DNA of 64,000 nucleotides from JADLGH01 sp964586675 (lineage in GTDB: Bacteria > Desulfobacterota_D > UBA1144 > Nemesobacterales > UBA2774). The number at the start of each line of letters is the position of its first letter. The stretch's first letter is position 1. The notes below the pieces were generated by a model. That model made no database searches, was not told the origin of the DNA, and saw only the letters and a list, made by a program, of their open reading frames with translations. The translations under genes and the position numbers were made by a program. Of the stretch, positions 60,244-64,000 are shown piece after piece. The stretch is taken from positions 46,506 to 110,505 of the forward strand of contig CAZPHQ010000005.1 of assembly GCA_964586675.1 (NCBI GenBank), written 5' to 3'.

Positions 60244-61018
60244 TGTAATTCCCTCCCTCTGAATTCTCTTCGAAACTGCTCATGTATTTTGAAAAAACGT
60301 CGTCGAGAGTCGCCCCCTCGCCGATACCTTCCTTAAGCTTAGCCGGGGTGTCTGTAGCCACTATCTGCCCGTGCTGGAGGAGCGCCATCCTGTCGCAGAG
60401 CTCCTCGACCTCGTCCATGTAGTGGGTCGTCAGGATTATCGTCATCCTGTAGGTTTCCCGAAGATCTCGGACATGATCCCAGACAGCTTTACGCGCGACA
60501 GGGTCGAGCCCCACTGTCGGCTCGTCCATGAATATCACGGACGGGCGGTGGAGCATGCTCTGCGCGATCTCGAGCCTTCGTATCATGCCGCCGGAATAGT
60601 TGCTGACGAGGCGGTCGGAAAACTGGCCGAGCCCCATGAAATCAAGCGCCTCCTGTATGCGCTCCTCCTGCTCCGCGCGCGGCACGCCGTAAAGCCTCGC
60701 CGAGAGGAGAAGGTTCTCCCTCGCCGTGAGCGCCCCGTCGGAAGACACGAGCTGCGGTATGTATCCGATGCTCTTTCTAACCTCTGTCGACTGCTTCACG
60801 ACGTCGTACCCCACCACTTTCGCCGTTCCCGACGTCGGCGGAACGAGCGTCGTCAGCATCTTTATTATGGTGCTCTTCCCCGCGCCGTTAGGGCCGATGA
60901 GGGCGAAGACTTCTCCCTTTTCGACTGTGAACGATACCTTATCGACGGCAATGAACGTCCCGAAAATTTTTTCCAGCTTTTCAACTTCGAGCGCGGGCTC
61001 TATCCCGTTTTTTCCCAT
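60200..61018 (-). CDS. ABC ATPase (DrrA-like)
   Basis: A 272-residue ATPase with Walker A GPNGAGKST (about 38-46), signature YSGGMIRRLEIAQSML, Walker B VIFMDEPTVGLDP and switch His in LTTHYMDEVEELCDR. The C-terminus resembles DrrA of daunorubicin self-resistance. Its reading frame runs 44 nt into the permease gene, a larger than usual overlap that couples their translation. No regulator is adjacent. Confidence 0.93.
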   Translation of the reverse strand: MGKNGIEPALEVEKLEKIFGTFIAVDKVSFTVEKGEVFALIGPNGAGKSTIIKMLTTLVPPTSGTAKVVGYDVVKQSTEVRKSIGYIPQLVSSDGALTARENLLLSARLYGVPRAEQEERIQEALDFMGLGQFSDRLVSNYSGGMIRRLEIAQSMLHRPSVIFMDEPTVGLDPVARKAVWDHVRDLRETYRMTIILTTHYMDEVEELCDRMALLQHGQIVATDTPAKLKEGIGEGATLDDVFSKYMSSFEENSEGGNYSEVRRNRRSIASRS

Positions 61019-61113
61019 GTTCCTTTTTAACCCTCTATTAATACAGAGTAAAAATCCTCTTAAAAGGATGCAGGGAAGACGCGGGATATTCTATAAATAT
61101 TTTGGACGGAGAT

Positions 61114-61842
61114 TTATACCTGCACGGCGCCGCCGTCTACATGGAGGTCGATTCCCGTGACAAAGCTGGAATCGTCAGACGCCAGGAACAGGGCGACAGT
61201 CGCTATCTCCTCGGGGCGCCCCATTCTTGCCATTGGGATTAGAGAGACGAAGTAGTCTTTCGTTTCCTGGGAGAACGGGTCGAGTATAGGTGTGTCGATG
61301 GTTCCTGGGCTCAGCACGTTGACCCTGATGTTCCTGGCTTTTAAGTCCATAGTCCAGGTGCGGGCGAACGAGCGGACAGCCGCCTTGCTCGCGTTGTAAA
61401 CGCCGAGACCAGGAAAACCTTTCACGGCGGCGATCGAGCCGTTGAGTATTATCGAGCCGCCGTCTTTAAAGAGGGGGAGTGCTTTCTGCACAGTGAAGAG
61501 TGTCCCCCGGACATTAAGGTCGAAAATCTCGTCGAAGTGCTTCTCCGTGACATCGCCGATAGGGCCGAAATCGCCCCGTCCGGCGCTGGCGAACAGGATG
61601 TCGATCTTTCCCTTTTCTTTTTTGACTGTGTCGTAAAGCCTGTCGAGGTCTTTGAGGCTGGCGGCGTCGCCCTGGACTCCGGTCACATTCTTGCCTACCT
61701 CTTTCACAGCCTTGTCCAGGCGCTCCTTGTCCCGGCCCGTTATGAACACGTAAGCCCCTTCCTCGACGAAGAGCTTCGCCGTCGCCAGAGCCATGCCCGA
61801 TGTACCGCCCGTGATTACCGCTACCTTGTCTTTAAGTTTCAT
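61114..61842 (-). CDS. Short-chain dehydrogenase/reductase
   Basis: A 242-residue classical SDR. Cofactor loop TGGTSGMALATAK (about 12-24), NAG-equivalent ASAGRGDFG, Ser of LNGSIAAVKG and Tyr-x3-Lys in YNASKAAVR (about 148-156) are present, and SPGTIDTP and DLHVDGGAVQV close the fold. ATG 61842 follows GAGGAG 12 nt upstream; a TTG at 61860 overlaps that site. Substrate unknown; related to oxidoreductases annotated glucose- or 3-ketoacyl-reductase-like. Confidence 0.9.
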   Translation of the reverse strand: MKLKDKVAVITGGTSGMALATAKLFVEEGAYVFITGRDKERLDKAVKEVGKNVTGVQGDAASLKDLDRLYDTVKKEKGKIDILFASAGRGDFGPIGDVTEKHFDEIFDLNVRGTLFTVQKALPLFKDGGSIILNGSIAAVKGFPGLGVYNASKAAVRSFARTWTMDLKARNIRVNVLSPGTIDTPILDPFSQETKDYFVSLIPMARMGRPEEIATVALFLASDDSSFVTGIDLHVDGGAVQV

Positions 61843-62023
61843 GATTATGGCACTCCTCAAACCGTTTAGAAATTATGATAGGAGATTTTTTCGAAAGGAT
61901 TCAGGCCGGGATTGCGCGGCGTAAAACTTCATTTCAGGTGGAATATAAACGGTCGGAATTATGGATTTCCCTTGATCGAAAAGGCGGGCTGGAAACTAAT
62001 TGTGCAGGGTGTGGGAAAGCCTG

Positions 62024-62473
62024 TTAATTGCTTCTGCAGTCCTTGCAGACGCCGTTCAGGAGAATCGAGTAGCCCTTTATCTGGTAATCGCCGAGTGTTT
62101 TGTCGGATATGTCGAGAGTGGTGAACGACGCGTCGTAAACGTCTTCGACCTTCTTGCAAACCGTGCAGACTATGTGGTTATGCGGATCGAGATTGGCGTC
62201 GTAGCGTGCGGCGTTGTAAAGCACGTTAACGACCGAAATCAGTCCCAACTTTTCGAAGGTCTCGAGGGTCCTGTAAACAGTCGTCAGCGAGATGTTGGGA
62301 TAGTAGTCCTTTATCTTCTTGTAGATGGTTTCAGTGCTCGGGTGCTGGTCCGTCGAGGCGAGCTCCTTGTATATGGCTATCCTCTGCGGAGTCACTTTAA
62401 GCCCGAGGTCCTTGCTCCGGTCGATAAATTCATTTATCCTGTCTTTCACCATTTCGGTAGTAATTTCGCTCAT
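62024..62473 (-). CDS. Fur/PerR-family metalloregulator
   Basis: A 149-residue ferric-uptake-type regulator. The winged HTH (LKVTPQRIAIYKEL, STETIYKKIKDYYPNISLTTVYRTLE) and metal sites (DPHNHIVCTVCKKVEDV with HxH-like DPHNH, and a C-terminal VCKDC giving the second Zn CxxC) are present. PerR versus Fur versus Zur cannot be settled. The start is taken as ATG 62473; 62491 is possible. A probable Fur/Per box lies upstream at 62550-62564. Confidence 0.9.
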   Translation of the reverse strand: MSEITTEMVKDRINEFIDRSKDLGLKVTPQRIAIYKELASTDQHPSTETIYKKIKDYYPNISLTTVYRTLETFEKLGLISVVNVLYNAARYDANLDPHNHIVCTVCKKVEDVYDASFTTLDISDKTLGDYQIKGYSILLNGVCKDCRSN

Positions 62474-62549
62474 ATCCCTTAGTCCTCTCATAATTTTACA
62501 CTAAGCGTTTTCGAATATCCATAGCGCTGCAATATAATTTGGAAAATAG

Positions 62550-62564
62550 TAATCATTATCATTA
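62550..62564. promoter_or_regulatory. Fur/PerR-box-like palindrome
   Basis: TAATCATTATCATTA is a 7-1-7 inverted repeat with six of seven pairs matching, between the fur-like gene and the divergent KDPG aldolase gene. It probably mediates autoregulation. Confidence 0.65.
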
Positions 62565-62629
62565 AAGATGGCTTTCCAGGTTTGGTTTTCGGACTTGAAA
62601 CCCTCGCCCGGCGTCTGTAAGTTAATGCT

Positions 62630-63259
62630 GTGAGCCCGATCGAATTGATAAAAAAACATAAGGTCATATCCGTCGTACGCGCCGAAAACGAGTCCCTCGC
62701 GCTCTTATTCGCCGAGGCCTGCATAGAGGGCGGCCTCCGGCTGGTGGAGGTCACATTCTCCTTCCCCGGGGCAGAGGGCGTAATAAAACGCCTCTCCGGC
62801 AGGGAAGGGGTCCTCGTCGGGGCGGGCACTGTCCTCGATATGGAGATGGCCGAAAAGGCGCGCGCCGCCGGGGCGCGCTTTCTCGTCTCGCCCCACACCG
62901 ACGAGGCGCTCATAAAGTTCGCCAGGGCAAACGGCATGGCCGTTATTCAGGGCGCGTTCACATCCTCGGAGATTGTCAGGGCGTGGAAGCTCGGCGTCGA
63001 CATGGTGAAGATATTCCCGGTGAGCGCCGTCGGCGGGCCGTCGTACGTTAAAGCCATGAAGGAGCCCCTCCCGCAGATCGAGATAATGACGACGGGCGGG
63101 GTAGGGCTCGACAATCTCGCCGACTTCCTCCGCGCAGGCGCGTCCGCCGTCGGGCTTTCGACAGCGCTTACAGGAAAGGGAGGCGGCATCGATCCCGAAA
63201 CGATAACGGCCAACGCGCGCCTCTTCGCGCGGAAGCTCGAAGAAATAGGTCGGGTTTAG
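62630..63259 (+). CDS. eda: KDPG/KHG aldolase
   Basis: A 209-residue class I aldolase that splits 2-keto-3-deoxy-6-phosphogluconate into pyruvate and glyceraldehyde 3-phosphate (Entner-Doudoroff). The Glu of LVEVTFSFPGA, GVLVGAGTVLD, the Schiff-base Lys in MVKIFPVSAVGGPSYVK (about residue 127) and MTTGGVGLDNL are present. The start is GTG 62630; the ribosome site is weak. No edd gene is nearby; glgA follows by 36 nt. Confidence 0.93.
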   Translation: MSPIELIKKHKVISVVRAENESLALLFAEACIEGGLRLVEVTFSFPGAEGVIKRLSGREGVLVGAGTVLDMEMAEKARAAGARFLVSPHTDEALIKFARANGMAVIQGAFTSSEIVRAWKLGVDMVKIFPVSAVGGPSYVKAMKEPLPQIEIMTTGGVGLDNLADFLRAGASAVGLSTALTGKGGGIDPETITANARLFARKLEEIGRV

Positions 63260-63295
63260 CCATTTCAGGGGTTAATATTAAACCGGGAGCAACGC

Positions 63296-64000
63296 ATGAA
63301 TATCCTCTTCGTCGCCTCTGAAATGGAGCCCATCGCAAGGGTGGGCGGTCTCGCCGATGTCATAGGCACCCTCCCCAAGAGGCTCGCCGCGCAGGGGGCC
63401 GACGTTAGAATCGTCATCCCGTACTACACCCGCGTGAAATCCTGGCTATCGTCCGCCGGCATAAAATCCAAGGACGTCATAAAAGACCTGGTAATATGCA
63501 TCGACTGGCTCCCGTTCAGGGGTGCGGTGAAGGAGATAAAGCTCGGCGGCGTAACTGTATACCTGGTCGAGCAGAACGACTTCTTCGACAGGAAATACAT
63601 CTACTCGACGCCCTCCGGCGACTACGAGGACAACGACCTCAGGTTCGGATTCCTCTCACTCGCGGCGCTCGAAACGGCGAAGGAGCTCGGCTTTCAGCCC
63701 GACATCATACACTGCCACGACTGGCAGACAGCCCTCCTCCCGATATGCCTCAGGTGGCGTAAACACCTCCGGGACGACCAGTTCTTCGCGAACACGAGGG
63801 TCGTATTCACGATACACAACATCTCGTTCCAGGGGCAGTACGAAAGGACCATACTCGACAAGTTCGGCCTCCCTGAATTCCTCTTTACCTCGCAGGGCCT
63901 CGAATTCCACGGCAAGGTCAATCTTCTGAAGGGCGGGATACTCTACTCCGACGTGGTCACGACCGTGAGCCCGACATACGCCGAGGAGCTTAAGAAGAGG
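63296..64000 (+). CDS. glgA: Glycogen synthase, 5' part (runs off the window)
   Basis: The first 235 residues of a GT5 ADP-glucose glycogen synthase; the reading frame is open to the window end. The start MNILFVASEMEPIARVGGLADVIGTLP shows the family N-terminus; the catalytic KxGGL motif reads RVGGL, i.e. Arg in place of Lys (codon AGG). Further motifs HCHDWQTALLP, FTIHNISFQG and TTVSPTYAEEL are seen. GGGAG at 63285-63289 precedes ATG 63296. The C-terminal catalytic half is missing here only because the window stops. Confidence 0.92.
   Translation, partial: MNILFVASEMEPIARVGGLADVIGTLPKRLAAQGADVRIVIPYYTRVKSWLSSAGIKSKDVIKDLVICIDWLPFRGAVKEIKLGGVTVYLVEQNDFFDRKYIYSTPSGDYEDNDLRFGFLSLAALETAKELGFQPDIIHCHDWQTALLPICLRWRKHLRDDQFFANTRVVFTIHNISFQGQYERTILDKFGLPEFLFTSQGLEFHGKVNLLKGGILYSDVVTTVSPTYAEELKKR

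Noticed and set aside
1..64000. tRNA, rRNA, insertion sequence, integrase or riboswitch
   Set aside because: Intergenic gaps were read and none held a recognisable cloverleaf, rRNA core, transposase, or known riboswitch architecture.

Overview
The window looks like a chromosomal segment of a Gram-negative, respiring bacterium. A Ccm-type cytochrome c maturation operon, lipoprotein signals, tripartite-type transport genes and an IPTL-CTERM protein all point to two membranes. Base composition looks GC-rich by eye (I did not compute it), yet ATA (Ile) and AGG (Arg) codons are common. Gene content (clade II-type nos cluster, pyruvoyl arginine decarboxylase, a Ccm system with a cysteine-type CcmE) would fit a Desulfobacterota- or Dadabacteria-like lineage, but I cannot fix the taxon from the sequence alone. 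No rRNA, tRNA, CRISPR array or insertion sequence was seen.

Layout: 0-9 kb holds housekeeping and surface-sugar genes (aldo/keto reductase, DUF5989, cysC, UDP-glucuronate decarboxylase, proA, a sigma-70 factor, recN, rmuC). 9-12 kb has pyruvoyl arginine decarboxylase, a small unknown protein and an epimerase. 11.7-20.2 kb is a cytochrome c maturation operon (ccmA, ccmB, ccmC, ccmE, ccmF) with a zinc-ribbon CcmI-like protein and a multidomain cytochrome c; CcmG and CcmH are absent and CcmE carries Cys in place of the heme-binding His. 20.2-25.1 kb has rsmE, a fused cobA-hemD, a CBS protein and sufU-sufS. 25.3-33.3 kb is a complete nitrous oxide reductase cluster (cytochrome c, nosZ, two unknowns, nosD, nosF, nosY, nosL, tetR).

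33.4-43.2 kb is a stress/dormancy-type island: CBS protein, three universal stress proteins, cation P-type ATPase, VIT1/CCC1 transporter, an APH-like/AAA kinase and two secreted proteins. Its content recalls the mycobacterial DosR regulon. 43.6-46.7 kb is an HlyD/FtsX/LolD-like export operon, followed by a zinc alcohol dehydrogenase. At 47.7-50.0 kb a TetR gene diverges from an HpaB/AbfD-fold enzyme across a perfect 19-bp palindrome that overlaps a promoter.

50.1-53.0 kb is the most intriguing block. A CYTH-CHAD protein, a ParA-type ATPase and a stand-alone CYTH protein form a tight operon behind three 11-bp direct repeats resembling a Pho box. I infer a polyphosphate-granule positioning or partition module. 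The rest is a nitroreductase-like unknown, an IPTL-CTERM protein, an AT-rich acquired restriction-modification cassette (vsr, C5 methylase, Eco29kI-type GIY-YIG nuclease), a DrrAB-like ABC exporter, an SDR, a Fur/PerR regulator with a probable box, a KDPG aldolase, and the 5' part of glgA running off the end.

Two genes (the multidomain cytochrome at 18698 and the VIT1 gene at 39673) have no canonical start that keeps the full domain, but each has a strong Shine-Dalgarno 8-9 nt before an ATA codon. ATA initiation is proposed for both.
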